Source: CAUVKI01 sp963552605
GTDB taxonomy: Bacteria; Bacillota; Clostridia; Tissierellales; Peptoniphilaceae
Assembly: GCA_963552605.1 (NCBI GenBank)
Contig: CAUVKI010000025.1
Location: 1-26,223, forward strand
Direction of reading: 5' to 3'
DNA: 26,223 nt
Each line of letters opens with the position of its first letter. Within the stretch, counting starts at the first letter, position 1. The translations under genes and the position numbers were made by a program. A model generated the notes under the pieces. It was not told the DNA's origin. It was given only the letters and a program-made list of their open reading frames with translations, and ran no database searches. Positions 14,046-21,778 of the stretch are shown in pieces.

Positions 14046-14870
14046 CTACCTTTCATTTACATATTGTCTAATCCTTTCCTCATATGTACTTCTTATTTTC
14101 AATATATGAGGATTATTAACACTTTTCAAAGTGATTTGTTCAATACGGGTTATTGGAAGCACCCCCACAAGCGAACCCACCATAAAAGCTCCGTCCGTAA
14201 AATATAAATCCTTAACGGACATAGGTTTGAATACAATCTCAAGCCCCAAAGCTTTTATTATCTCAAGCACCAAACTGCGGTTTACCGTGGAAATTATTTC
14301 GTAATCATCTGCGGTAATCACAGTGTCGTCTTTCAGAAAAAATACATTCGAACGGCTTCCCTCTCTTATTCTTCCGTCCGTATTCATAAGGAGCGCCTCA
14401 AATACTCCCGCCTTTAAAATCTCCCTCCAGATTTTTTCAAAGCTCAAATCCGAATAGAGTTTGACCCTCTGCTCCCTCTCCATAGGAAGTATCATAACAT
14501 TACAGCCCTTTTCGTATTGATCCTCGGAGGGATATGAGCTTTTTACGGGATACGCGAAGATATGGCGAACCTCGTAGTCATCGTCAACCACCGCAAGCTT
14601 TACATTCTGATCCCTAACCGAGTTCTCTCTGATTGCGGAATATAACTCAAGCTCCAATGCTTTGGGTTCCGGAGGGTTATAGAAGTGAAAAAAATCCAAA
14701 TTTTCCCTAAGTCTTTTTATGTGTTCCTCAAGAAAGAGAGGAGTATCGTTTATAACCCGAATTACCTCAAAAAAAGGATAAGCGTCGATATGGTCAAAAA
14801 TTTCCATATCGGCGGAGGATTTTTTTTCATTGTTGTCGATGTAAAAATGCCCTGTCCCGTCGTAAATCAT
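14046..14870 (-). CDS. Class IV PLP aminotransferase/lyase (PabC/D-amino-acid/branched-chain type)
   Basis: 274 residues of the fold type IV PLP family. The N-terminal part has FFEVIRVINDTPLFLEEHIKRL, the arginine-bearing segment of the family. K137 in RVKLYS is the likely Schiff-base lysine, and E170 in REGSRSNVFFLK is the glutamate that contacts the cofactor. LYFTDGAFMVGSLVGVLPI closes the site. Without an alignment I cannot separate aminodeoxychorismate lyase from D-alanine or branched-chain aminotransferase. ATG 14870 lies 8 nt after AGAGG and 11 bp after the typA stop, so it is read from the typA transcript. Confidence 0.85.
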   Translation of the reverse strand: MIYDGTGHFYIDNNEKKSSADMEIFDHIDAYPFFEVIRVINDTPLFLEEHIKRLRENLDFFHFYNPPEPKALELELYSAIRENSVRDQNVKLAVVDDDYEVRHIFAYPVKSSYPSEDQYEKGCNVMILPMEREQRVKLYSDLSFEKIWREILKAGVFEALLMNTDGRIREGSRSNVFFLKDDTVITADDYEIISTVNRSLVLEIIKALGLEIVFKPMSVKDLYFTDGAFMVGSLVGVLPITRIEQITLKSVNNPHILKIRSTYEERIRQYVNER

Positions 14871-14881
14871 ATGAGAGCCTC

Positions 14882-16696
14882 TTATTTCTTCGATTTATAG
14901 CGTTTATTTGAGTCCAAAATCTTTTTTCTCAAACGAAAATGCTTGGGAGTAATCTCCACCAGCTCGTCATCTTCTATAAACTCCAAAGCCTGTTCAAGCG
15001 TGAGAACCACCGGCGGAGAAAGTTTTATCGCCTCATCGCTTCCCGCAGCCCGAATGTTCGTCTGCTGTTTTTTTCTGCAAACATTCACTTCAATATCAAG
15101 CCCTTTCGGATTTTCTCCTACCACCATTCCTGAATATACCGAAGTGCCCGAGTCTATAAATAAGAGTCCTCTATCCTCAGCCTGACTTAATCCGTATGCC
15201 GTAGACTCTCCGGTTTCAAAGGAGATAAGAGAACCGGTTTTCCTCCTCGGTATATCGCCCTTATACGGTTCATATGCTTCAAAAATCGTATTGAGAATTC
15301 CCTCTCCCTTGGTGTCGGAAATAAATTCCTGCCTATACCCTATAAGTCCTCTTGAGGGAATTTTAAACACCAGACGCATATATCCCCCCTTGGGCTCACT
15401 CATCTCTATAAGCTCCCCTTTTCTCTGCCCGAGCTTCTCAATGACCGACCCTGCAAAATCTTTGTTTACATCTACGGAAGCAATCTCCATAGGTTCATAT
15501 TTCTTCCCGTCTATCTCACGAAACAACACCTCGGGCTTTGAAGCCTGAAACTCGAAACCCTCTCTGCGTAAGTTTTCCATAAGCACGGTAAGATGAAGTT
15601 CTCCCCTGCCTGAAACCTTGAAGGTGTCGGTTGATTCAGTATCCTCCACCATAAGACTCACATCCGTCTGTAATTCCCGTAATAATCTGGTGCGAAGCTG
15701 TCTGCTTGTTATAAACTTTCCCTCTCTCCCGGCAAAGGGCGAATTGTTTACCGAAAAATTCACGGCAAGGGTAGGTTCGGAAATCTTTACGAAGGGAACC
15801 GGAGCCGCCTTTGCTCTGTCACATAGAGTATCGCCTACATTTATTCCCTCAATTCCCGAAACGGCGATTATCTCCCCGAATTCGGCACTGTCGGTTTCTA
15901 CTCTCTCAAGCCCCTCAAAAGTATAAAGCTTTGAGATTTTGACCTTTAATTCCCTTTCAGGGTGATTGTAGTTGCAAAGAAGGACGGATTCCCCTTCTCT
16001 AACAGAGCCTCTCTCAATCTTTCCTATTCCTATTCTCCCCACATAGTCGTTATAGTCTATTGTGGAAATCAAAACCTGAAGAGGAGCTTGTGCCTCCCCC
16101 TCGGATGCGGGAATTTTTTCCAAAATCGTCTCAAACAAAATAGACATATCGGAGGGTTCATCATTCGGATTTCCGACGCAAAAACCTTTCTTTGCGGAAG
16201 TGAACACAAAAGGAGTTTCAAGATATGAATCGTCCGCTCCCAAATCAATCAAAAGATCCAAGGTTTCGTCAACCACCTCAAGAGGTCTTGCCTCTTTTCT
16301 GTCTATCTTGTTTACGGCGCATACCACGGGGAGCTTTAACTCAATCGCTTTTTTCAGCACAAACTTGGTCTGAGGCATAGGCCCTTCAAAAGCGTCCACC
16401 AACAAAACAACCCCGTTTACCATCTTGAGCACACGCTCCACCTCTCCTCCGAAATCCGCATGCCCCGGAGTATCCACAATGTTTATCTTATGGTTTCCGT
16501 ATCGAACGGAAGTGTTCTTTGAAAGAATGGTAATGCCTCTCTCTCTTTCAATGTCGTTTGAATCCATAACGCGATCTTTTACCGCTTGGTTCTCTCTGAA
16601 AACTCCGCTCTGTTTAAGCAGAGCGTCCACCAAAGTCGTCTTTCCGTGATCCACGTGAGCTATTATAGCCACATTCCTTATCTCTTCTCTTTTCAT
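14882..16696 (-). CDS. typA: Ribosome-associated translational GTPase TypA/BipA
   Basis: 604 residues, the normal length. The G1 motif AHVDHGKT is at 13-20, followed by RERGITI, DTPGHADF and NKID. EF-Tu-like domain II, an EF-G-like domain and the BipA-specific C-terminal domain (GSLISFETGESTAYGL; EQALEFIEDDELVEITP) come next. It binds the ribosome and helps assembly and growth under stress. I placed the start at ATG 16696 because the family begins MKREEIRNVAIIAHVDHGK. The upstream AAAGGA is 15 nt away from it and directly adjacent to the alternative ATG 16711, so the exact start is not settled. It is the first gene of a minus-strand directon that runs on to the Rpn nuclease. Confidence 0.96.
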   Translation of the reverse strand: MKREEIRNVAIIAHVDHGKTTLVDALLKQSGVFRENQAVKDRVMDSNDIERERGITILSKNTSVRYGNHKINIVDTPGHADFGGEVERVLKMVNGVVLLVDAFEGPMPQTKFVLKKAIELKLPVVCAVNKIDRKEARPLEVVDETLDLLIDLGADDSYLETPFVFTSAKKGFCVGNPNDEPSDMSILFETILEKIPASEGEAQAPLQVLISTIDYNDYVGRIGIGKIERGSVREGESVLLCNYNHPERELKVKISKLYTFEGLERVETDSAEFGEIIAVSGIEGINVGDTLCDRAKAAPVPFVKISEPTLAVNFSVNNSPFAGREGKFITSRQLRTRLLRELQTDVSLMVEDTESTDTFKVSGRGELHLTVLMENLRREGFEFQASKPEVLFREIDGKKYEPMEIASVDVNKDFAGSVIEKLGQRKGELIEMSEPKGGYMRLVFKIPSRGLIGYRQEFISDTKGEGILNTIFEAYEPYKGDIPRRKTGSLISFETGESTAYGLSQAEDRGLLFIDSGTSVYSGMVVGENPKGLDIEVNVCRKKQQTNIRAAGSDEAIKLSPPVVLTLEQALEFIEDDELVEITPKHFRLRKKILDSNKRYKSKK

Positions 16697-16737
16697 CTTA
16701 GGTACAATCATTCCTTTCAACAATATGACGCTCGCCC

Positions 16738-16746
16738 ATTCTATCA
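16738..16746 (-). promoter_or_regulatory. Probable typA promoter (extended -10)
   Basis: On the minus strand TGA directly precedes TAGAAT (16743-16738), an extended -10 box. No convincing -35 sits 17 bp upstream. Confidence 0.4.
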
Positions 16747-16808
16747 CAGATTTTCCGCTAATGCTTATTTTGCGATAAAAATTTTCAGAGGGTTTCGTTT
16801 GCGTCCTT

Positions 16809-16888
16809 CACGACAAACGCATGAATAGACTTATTCGACAACTATATGCAGGGATTTGGTTGGTATTATTTTTCGTGCGTTTGTCGTG
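16809..16888. repeat. 13-bp perfect inverted repeat with 54-bp spacer
   Basis: CACGACAAACGCA at 16809-16821 is the exact reverse complement of TGCGTTTGTCGTG at 16876-16888. A partial match extends a few bases outward and inward. It could be a pair of operator sites, the ends of a small miniature element, or a structured RNA. Confidence 0.75.
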
Positions 16889-17091
16889 TTCACTCATCTT
16901 ATTGTTTGGTATAATCAGCACTCGGAAAGCTCTTTAATTGGCGTACGAGTCAGCAATTATTCGATGAAGAAATACGTAAAATCTCATCAACCCCACCACC
17001 TATATTTTTTCTAAAAAATTATTGCATTAACTCTTGCATTTTGCATGTGATAACAAAATAATAATTTTTGGTAGTTTCGCTAGAAAGAGTA

Positions 17092-17100
17092 TGGTATAAT
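17092..17100 (+). promoter_or_regulatory. V-ATPase operon promoter (extended -10)
   Basis: TGG directly precedes a perfect TATAAT (17095-17100). The -35 region is poor (TAGTTT at 17072 or TTGGTA at 17068), so the extended -10 is probably what defines it. The first gene begins 33 bp downstream. Confidence 0.65.
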
Positions 17101-17132
17101 ACGGGAAATGTGTCAGTGAGGGAGGTGAGAAG

Positions 17133-17456
17133 ATGGCAATTAAGGCGATTTCGGAGCTGAAAGAAGCCGAAAATAAAGCCAAAGCTTTGTTGGACGATGC
17201 CAAAAAATCTGCAGCGGAGATCCTTAAGTCCGGAAATCTGCAAGTTCAAAAAGAAAGAGATCGGATAGTTGAAGATGCTAAGGCGGAGGCTAAGATGCTT
17301 GCCGAAAAAGCTAAGGAGAAAGGGGAAGAAGAGGCCAAACCCATAAGAGAAAAGGGAGATAAAGAAACTTCAAAGATACTTAATTTGTCTCCGGCTGTTA
17401 AGGAAAAGGCGATAGAGTTTTTGAAAGAAAGGATTTTGGAAGATGGCAATCATTAA
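17133..17456 (+). CDS. ntpF: V-type ATPase peripheral-stalk subunit (G/H-like)
   Basis: 107 residues, almost entirely charged heptad coiled coil (AISELKEAENKAKALLDDAK and onward). This is the peripheral-stalk partner of subunit E, called NtpF in Enterococcus and AhaH in archaea. It forms the stator that stops the catalytic head from turning. ATG 17133 follows a strong GGGAGGTGAGA. The 3' end overlaps the start of the subunit I gene. It is the first gene of the operon. Confidence 0.88.
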   Translation: MAIKAISELKEAENKAKALLDDAKKSAAEILKSGNLQVQKERDRIVEDAKAEAKMLAEKAKEKGEEEAKPIREKGDKETSKILNLSPAVKEKAIEFLKERILEDGNH

Positions 17457-19353
17457 GATGAGCAAGTTCAAACTTCTTGCCTTCATTGATGACAGAGAAA
17501 AACTGCTTGGTCATTTGCAGGATTTTTCCGAGGTGCATTTCATCAAAGAAGAACCTCCGGAGGATACCGTATTCTCGGATCGTTCCACGGATCTTTCGGC
17601 GGTCGTTGAAGAGATGACTCGTGTGCGTTATCTGATAGACTCCTTAACCCCTTACAGAGAAGGTAAGAAAGACCCCCTCGCTCTAAGCTTGCAGGAGGTA
17701 AAAGAAAGAGCAAAGGATACCAATGTTTCAGAGCTTTATGAAAAGGTATCGGAACTGCTCAAAAAGAGAGACGGCATAAAAAATGAAGTTCGCTCTTTTG
17801 AGCAGAAGATTGAAGAGTTGGTGCCGTGGAAGTCTTACGACGCCCCGATTTCAGAGTTGGGCAAGAAAAGATATACCACAAGAGTGCTTGCGATTTACGG
17901 CGAACACGATCGTATAGGGCTTGAGAAAAAGCTCACTGAGGAAGAGTTCCACTTTGAGCATTTGGGAGAGAAAGAGGGGAATCATTATTATTTTCTCTGC
18001 TATCTTAGTGAGAGAGAAGATGAAGTCTCCGAATTTCTAAGAGCCAAATCTCTCACTCGTGTTCAACCGGAGGGAGAATCCGCTCCGGAGGAGGAAGTTG
18101 AGAATCTTAAACTCAAAATTTCCGAAAAAAATTCGGCTTTGCAAACCGTGGAGCGCGATTTGAAAAATTATGTTGTGGAGCTTTCCGATCTTGAAGTTTG
18201 CTACGAAAATCTTTCAAACAGCAAGCTCAGAGAAGAAACGACGGCAAATTTTTATCAAACGGACACGGTTCTTTGTTTAACAGGTTTTGTTCCCACTTCG
18301 AAAGTGAAAGAATTTGAGAGCGTTCTAAACGATAACCTCAAGGACAGATACTATATCGAAATGGAAGATGCCAAGAAAGACGATCCGATGGTGCCAATTG
18401 CGTTGAAGAATAACAGTATCGTTGAGCCATTTGAGTCGCTTACCGCGATGTATGCGCTGCCGAGGTATAATGAGATTGACCCTACTCCGCTTCTTGCACC
18501 TTTTTACTGGTTTTTCTTCGGTATGATGGCTGCCGATTTGGGCTATGGGCTTCTCCTTGCTCTCGCATGCTTTTTGGCACCCAAGTTTATTAAGGTTTCA
18601 GCAGGACTCAAGAAGAATATGAAATTTTTCGGATTTCTGGGAATAGCTACTATGATATGGGGTGTGATTTATTCATCAGCTTTTGGAATAAGAATGCCTT
18701 GGAATCCGATTTTGGATTCGGGAAACTTTAACTCTTTGCTTATGGTTTCCGTTATCTTCGGCTGCGTGCATATTTTCTTCGGTCTGGGGATAAAAGCTTA
18801 TATGCTTATCAGAGACGGTGCGCCTTTGGACGCATTCTTTGATGTAGGACTTTGGTATATGGCACTTGCGGGAGGTATAGGATTTTTGGTCGGAGGAATG
18901 GCACCCGATATACTCCCCGCATCTGTTGCAAGTATTTTTAAGTGGATTATGATTGTGGGTATGGCAGGCATTGTCCTTTTCGGAGCAAGAGATGCAAAAA
19001 ATCCTGCGGCGAGACTCGTGGGAGGAGCTTATTCACTTTACGGAATATCTTCATATGTGGGGGACTTTGTTTCGTATTCAAGGCTTATGGCTCTGGGACT
19101 TTCGGGAGGATTTATAGCCTATGCTGTGAATTATATCTGTGGAATGATGAAAGCGGCAGGAGTACTGGGATTGGTGTTTGCGGCGGTGGTGTTTGTAATT
19201 TTCCATCTGTTCAATATGTTCTTAAGCTTTCTCTCAGGATATGTTCATTCCGCAAGACTCACCTATGTAGAATTTTTCGGAAAATTCTACGGCGGCGGAG
19301 GCACCGCATTTCGTAAATTCGTAAGTGAACCTACTTACATTGAGTATAAATAA
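17443..19353 (+). CDS. ntpI: V-type ATPase subunit I (a)
   Basis: 636 residues. The N-terminal ~330 residues form a soluble stalk-binding half with long coiled coils. The C-terminal half has about seven to eight transmembrane helices starting at LLAPFYWFFFGMMAADLGYG. FVSYSRLMALGLSGG carries the essential arginine (R547) that faces the rotor ring and helps release the ion. ATG 17443 overlaps the preceding gene by 14 bp. A second ATG at 17458 is possible. This is the membrane stator and provides the ion half-channels. Confidence 0.95.
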   Translation: MAIIKMSKFKLLAFIDDREKLLGHLQDFSEVHFIKEEPPEDTVFSDRSTDLSAVVEEMTRVRYLIDSLTPYREGKKDPLALSLQEVKERAKDTNVSELYEKVSELLKKRDGIKNEVRSFEQKIEELVPWKSYDAPISELGKKRYTTRVLAIYGEHDRIGLEKKLTEEEFHFEHLGEKEGNHYYFLCYLSEREDEVSEFLRAKSLTRVQPEGESAPEEEVENLKLKISEKNSALQTVERDLKNYVVELSDLEVCYENLSNSKLREETTANFYQTDTVLCLTGFVPTSKVKEFESVLNDNLKDRYYIEMEDAKKDDPMVPIALKNNSIVEPFESLTAMYALPRYNEIDPTPLLAPFYWFFFGMMAADLGYGLLLALACFLAPKFIKVSAGLKKNMKFFGFLGIATMIWGVIYSSAFGIRMPWNPILDSGNFNSLLMVSVIFGCVHIFFGLGIKAYMLIRDGAPLDAFFDVGLWYMALAGGIGFLVGGMAPDILPASVASIFKWIMIVGMAGIVLFGARDAKNPAARLVGGAYSLYGISSYVGDFVSYSRLMALGLSGGFIAYAVNYICGMMKAAGVLGLVFAAVVFVIFHLFNMFLSFLSGYVHSARLTYVEFFGKFYGGGGTAFRKFVSEPTYIEYK

Positions 19354-19376
19354 AAACTTTAGGAGGTAAAGTGGAA

Positions 19377-19871
19377 ATGAGTAATTTGGGTTTGACTGTA
19401 TCATCTTTTTTTTCTCAGTACGGCGGGTTGGTTATGGCTGTTTTGGGGGCGTCGCTTGCAGCGTTGTTGGCAGGAATCGGATCTGCTAGGGGTGTAGGTA
19501 TGGCAGGTGAAGCGGCTGCAGGAATCGTAATTGAGGAGCCTGAAAAATTCGGTAAGTCGTTGGTATTGCAACTTCTTCCCGGAACGCAAGGACTTTACGG
19601 TTTCGTAATCGCAATTTTGGCAATGGGTAAGTTTAAGACGGGAATGTCCATTCAGGAAGGATTTTATATCCTTATGGCTTGCCTCCCCATCGCTTTGGTA
19701 GGCTGGAAATCCGCAATAGCTCAATCAAAGGTTGCCATTGCAGGTATGAACATTTTGGCTAAGAACGAACCTCAACAAACCAAAGGTATTATATTTGCTG
19801 TAATGGTTGAGACTTACGCAATTCTCGCTTTCGTACTTTCGCTTATGCTTTTGAATGCCGTGAAATTCTAG
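19377..19871 (+). CDS. ntpK: V-type ATPase rotor-ring subunit K (c), Na+-type
   Basis: 164 residues with four transmembrane helices made of two fused hairpins, the 16-kDa V-type form. L67, T70, Q71, Q116 and E145 fall at a constant +6 offset from the Na+-coordinating L61, T64, Q65, Q110 and E139 of E. hirae NtpK, inside LPGTQGLYGF, AIAQSKVAIAG and MVETYAIL. Only the second hairpin has the ion-binding glutamate; the first has Q71 instead. ATG 19377 is 10 nt after AGGAGG and GTG 19371 is 4 nt after it, so the start is ambiguous by two codons. It forms the rotating membrane ring. Confidence 0.95.
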   Translation: MSNLGLTVSSFFSQYGGLVMAVLGASLAALLAGIGSARGVGMAGEAAAGIVIEEPEKFGKSLVLQLLPGTQGLYGFVIAILAMGKFKTGMSIQEGFYILMACLPIALVGWKSAIAQSKVAIAGMNILAKNEPQQTKGIIFAVMVETYAILAFVLSLMLLNAVKF

Positions 19872-19906
19872 TTCACCCTCTAAAATTTGTGAGAGGAAGT
19901 GAAAAG

Positions 19907-20458
19907 ATGTCAAATCTGGAAGGAATGGTTAAGACCATAGAAGAAAATGCGAAAAGTCAAGCGGAAGCCATTATTGCGGAAGCCAAGGAAAATGTGGCAA
20001 TGCAAACGGAAGAAGCTGTGAAAAAGACAACGGAAGAAAAACAAGCCATAATTGAGAAAGCCCAAAAAGAGGCGGAAAGAATCAGAGAGAGGGTTTTTGC
20101 GTCTGAAGAACTGAAAGTTAGAGATTCCGTCTTAAGAGCCAAACAAAAGGTAGTGGACGAGGTATTTCTGAAAGCTAAGGAGGGCTTAAGAAATCTTCCC
20201 GAGGATAAGTTTAGAAAGTTTGTTGAGAAATCTTTAAAAGGTTTGAAGCTTTCAGGCAATGAAAAGATAATGGTTCCTAAAAAGTATGAAAAGATAAAAC
20301 TCGAAAGCTCTTTGCCGATTGAGGCATCGGATAGGGTATCGTCGGGATTTTTAGTGGAGGGTGAAAGTTCCACATTGAATTTTTCATTTGAGGATTTATT
20401 GGATTTTTCCCGTGAGGATTTGGAGAAAGAAGTTTTAGCACAAATTTTCGGAGCGTGA
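19907..20458 (+). CDS. ntpE: V-type ATPase peripheral-stalk subunit E
   Basis: 183 residues. A long N-terminal helix rich in A, E, K and Q (about 1-90) pairs with the G/H-like subunit, and a C-terminal globular part (SGFLVEGESSTLNFSFEDLL) caps the catalytic head. ATG 19907 follows AGAGGAAGTGA. A GTG at 19889 is in frame but poorly placed. The stop is 3 bp before the subunit C gene. Confidence 0.92.
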   Translation: MSNLEGMVKTIEENAKSQAEAIIAEAKENVAMQTEEAVKKTTEEKQAIIEKAQKEAERIRERVFASEELKVRDSVLRAKQKVVDEVFLKAKEGLRNLPEDKFRKFVEKSLKGLKLSGNEKIMVPKKYEKIKLESSLPIEASDRVSSGFLVEGESSTLNFSFEDLLDFSREDLEKEVLAQIFGA

Positions 20459-20461
20459 GTC

Positions 20462-21460
20462 ATGATAAGAGAAGATTTTATTCAAAGCTCGACGATGGTG
20501 CGTGTTGCGGAAACCAAGCTCCTTTCCAAACAACAGTTCTCAAACCTGATTGAAACTAAAAGTTTTGAAGAGGCGATTTCTTCATTGAGAGATACTCCCT
20601 ATGGTGAGGAGTTGGAAAAACTTGAGAAGAAAGAAGATTACGATATTGCCCTAAATGCACATTTGCAAAGGATATACAAAGAAGTCAAAGCTATGACCAA
20701 CGCTGAACCCGTGGTGGAGTTTGCGACAAAGAAATATGTTGCACACAATTTGAAGGTTTTGGTTAAGGAGCATATTTTAAAGACTGATTTTTCACCCATT
20801 CTGAGCTCTCTTTGGGAAACGGAAAATTCAAAAATCCGAGATTTGCTCAGGGAGGGGAGGTTTAGTGAGGGGACTCCGGAGGAAAAGGCGGTATCTCAAG
20901 TTATTATCAACTATGAGGAATATAAAGATCCTCAGCTTATAGACATCTTGTTGGATAAGTTCAGACTTGAGAGCAGTATGATTACTGCTGAAAAATTATC
21001 CGTGCCTTTATTTGAGGAAATCGCCGCAACCGAGATAGATATATCCAATGTGAAGACTGTTTTGCGCTCGAAAAAACAGAATAAACAGTCGGGTTTTGTG
21101 CGTGAAGCATTGGCTAAAGGAGGTAAAGTCCCCGTTGAGTCATTGCTTTCGGTTTATAATGAGTCGCTCGAAGCTTTGATTGAAAAACTTATGCATACGG
21201 ATTTTTCCGGAGAACTTAAATCGGGGCTTGAAGAATTTAAGGATAAGGGCACCTTGCAGGGAGTGGAAAAGGCATTGGACAATGTAAGAATGAATGTTGT
21301 CAAAAAAGCCAAGTCCATAACCTACGGTGCGGAAATCCTCTATGCCTTTTTACAGGCGAAGGAAACGGAGATAAAAAATATAAGAATTGTTTTGGTGTCT
21401 AAGTTAAACGGTATTTCTTCGGAGGAGATCAGAGAAAGGTTGCGTGATATTTATGGCTAA
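20462..21460 (+). CDS. ntpC: V-type ATPase subunit C (d)
   Basis: 332 residues, almost all helical, typical of the funnel-shaped subunit that couples the central stalk to the rotor ring. It begins IREDFIQSSTMVRVAETKLL and has the repeated helical units of the family. ATG 20462 has a weak GGAG about 10 nt upstream and probably relies on coupling to subunit E. The end overlaps the next gene. Confidence 0.92.
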   Translation: MIREDFIQSSTMVRVAETKLLSKQQFSNLIETKSFEEAISSLRDTPYGEELEKLEKKEDYDIALNAHLQRIYKEVKAMTNAEPVVEFATKKYVAHNLKVLVKEHILKTDFSPILSSLWETENSKIRDLLREGRFSEGTPEEKAVSQVIINYEEYKDPQLIDILLDKFRLESSMITAEKLSVPLFEEIAATEIDISNVKTVLRSKKQNKQSGFVREALAKGGKVPVESLLSVYNESLEALIEKLMHTDFSGELKSGLEEFKDKGTLQGVEKALDNVRMNVVKKAKSITYGAEILYAFLQAKETEIKNIRIVLVSKLNGISSEEIRERLRDIYG

Positions 21461-21761
21461 AGTGGCTGTGGTGGGTGATAAGGATTCCGTTCTCGCTTTC
21501 AAGGCACTGGGAGTTGATGTGTATTCCCCCATAGGTGTGCAGGAGACCGTATCTTCTCTTAAGAAACTGGCTGCGGAGGATTATGGAGTTATTTTTATCA
21601 CGGAGAGGCTCGCGGAGGGAATTCCCGAGGTGATAAAGAGCTATGATGAAAAACCGTTGCCGTCAATAGTCTTAATTCCTGATAATCAGGGCACTATCGG
21701 GATAGGAATGAATACAATAAACAGAAATATGGAGAAAGCGATCGGAATGAATATATTTTAA
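21453..21761 (+). CDS. ntpG: V-type ATPase central-stalk subunit F
   Basis: 102 residues with the flavodoxin-like beginning MAKVAVVGDKDSVLAFKALGVD and the later IPSIVLIPD-like strand expected of subunit F (NtpG in Enterococcus naming). It sits in the central stalk with subunit D. ATG 21453 overlaps the subunit C stop. A GTG at 21444 is in frame but less likely. Confidence 0.92.
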   Translation: MAKVAVVGDKDSVLAFKALGVDVYSPIGVQETVSSLKKLAAEDYGVIFITERLAEGIPEVIKSYDEKPLPSIVLIPDNQGTIGIGMNTINRNMEKAIGMNIF

Positions 21762-21778
21762 GAAAGAGGGGGCTTGTT

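Larger units (their letters stand above)
16697..17132. other. 436-bp intergenic region between typA and the V-ATPase operon
   Basis: This divergent region holds the typA promoter, a 13-bp inverted repeat (16809-16821 and 16876-16888), a possible extended -10 TGGTATAAT at 16907-16915 on the plus strand, and the V-ATPase promoter near 17090-17100. A short plus-strand frame after 16915 reads WRTSQQLFDEEIRKIS but has no start or ribosome site. It could be gene debris or chance. Nothing else is supported. Confidence 0.6.

Noticed and set aside
16925..17040. Short frame WRTSQQLFDEEIRKIS in the typA-ATPase gap
   Set aside because: It resembles coding sequence slightly but has no start or ribosome site and I cannot match it to a family. 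Kept only as a note in the intergenic entry.
19957..20463. 168-codon minus-strand frame
   Set aside because: Serine- and phenylalanine-rich mirror of the coiled coil in subunit E, so it is a composition artefact.
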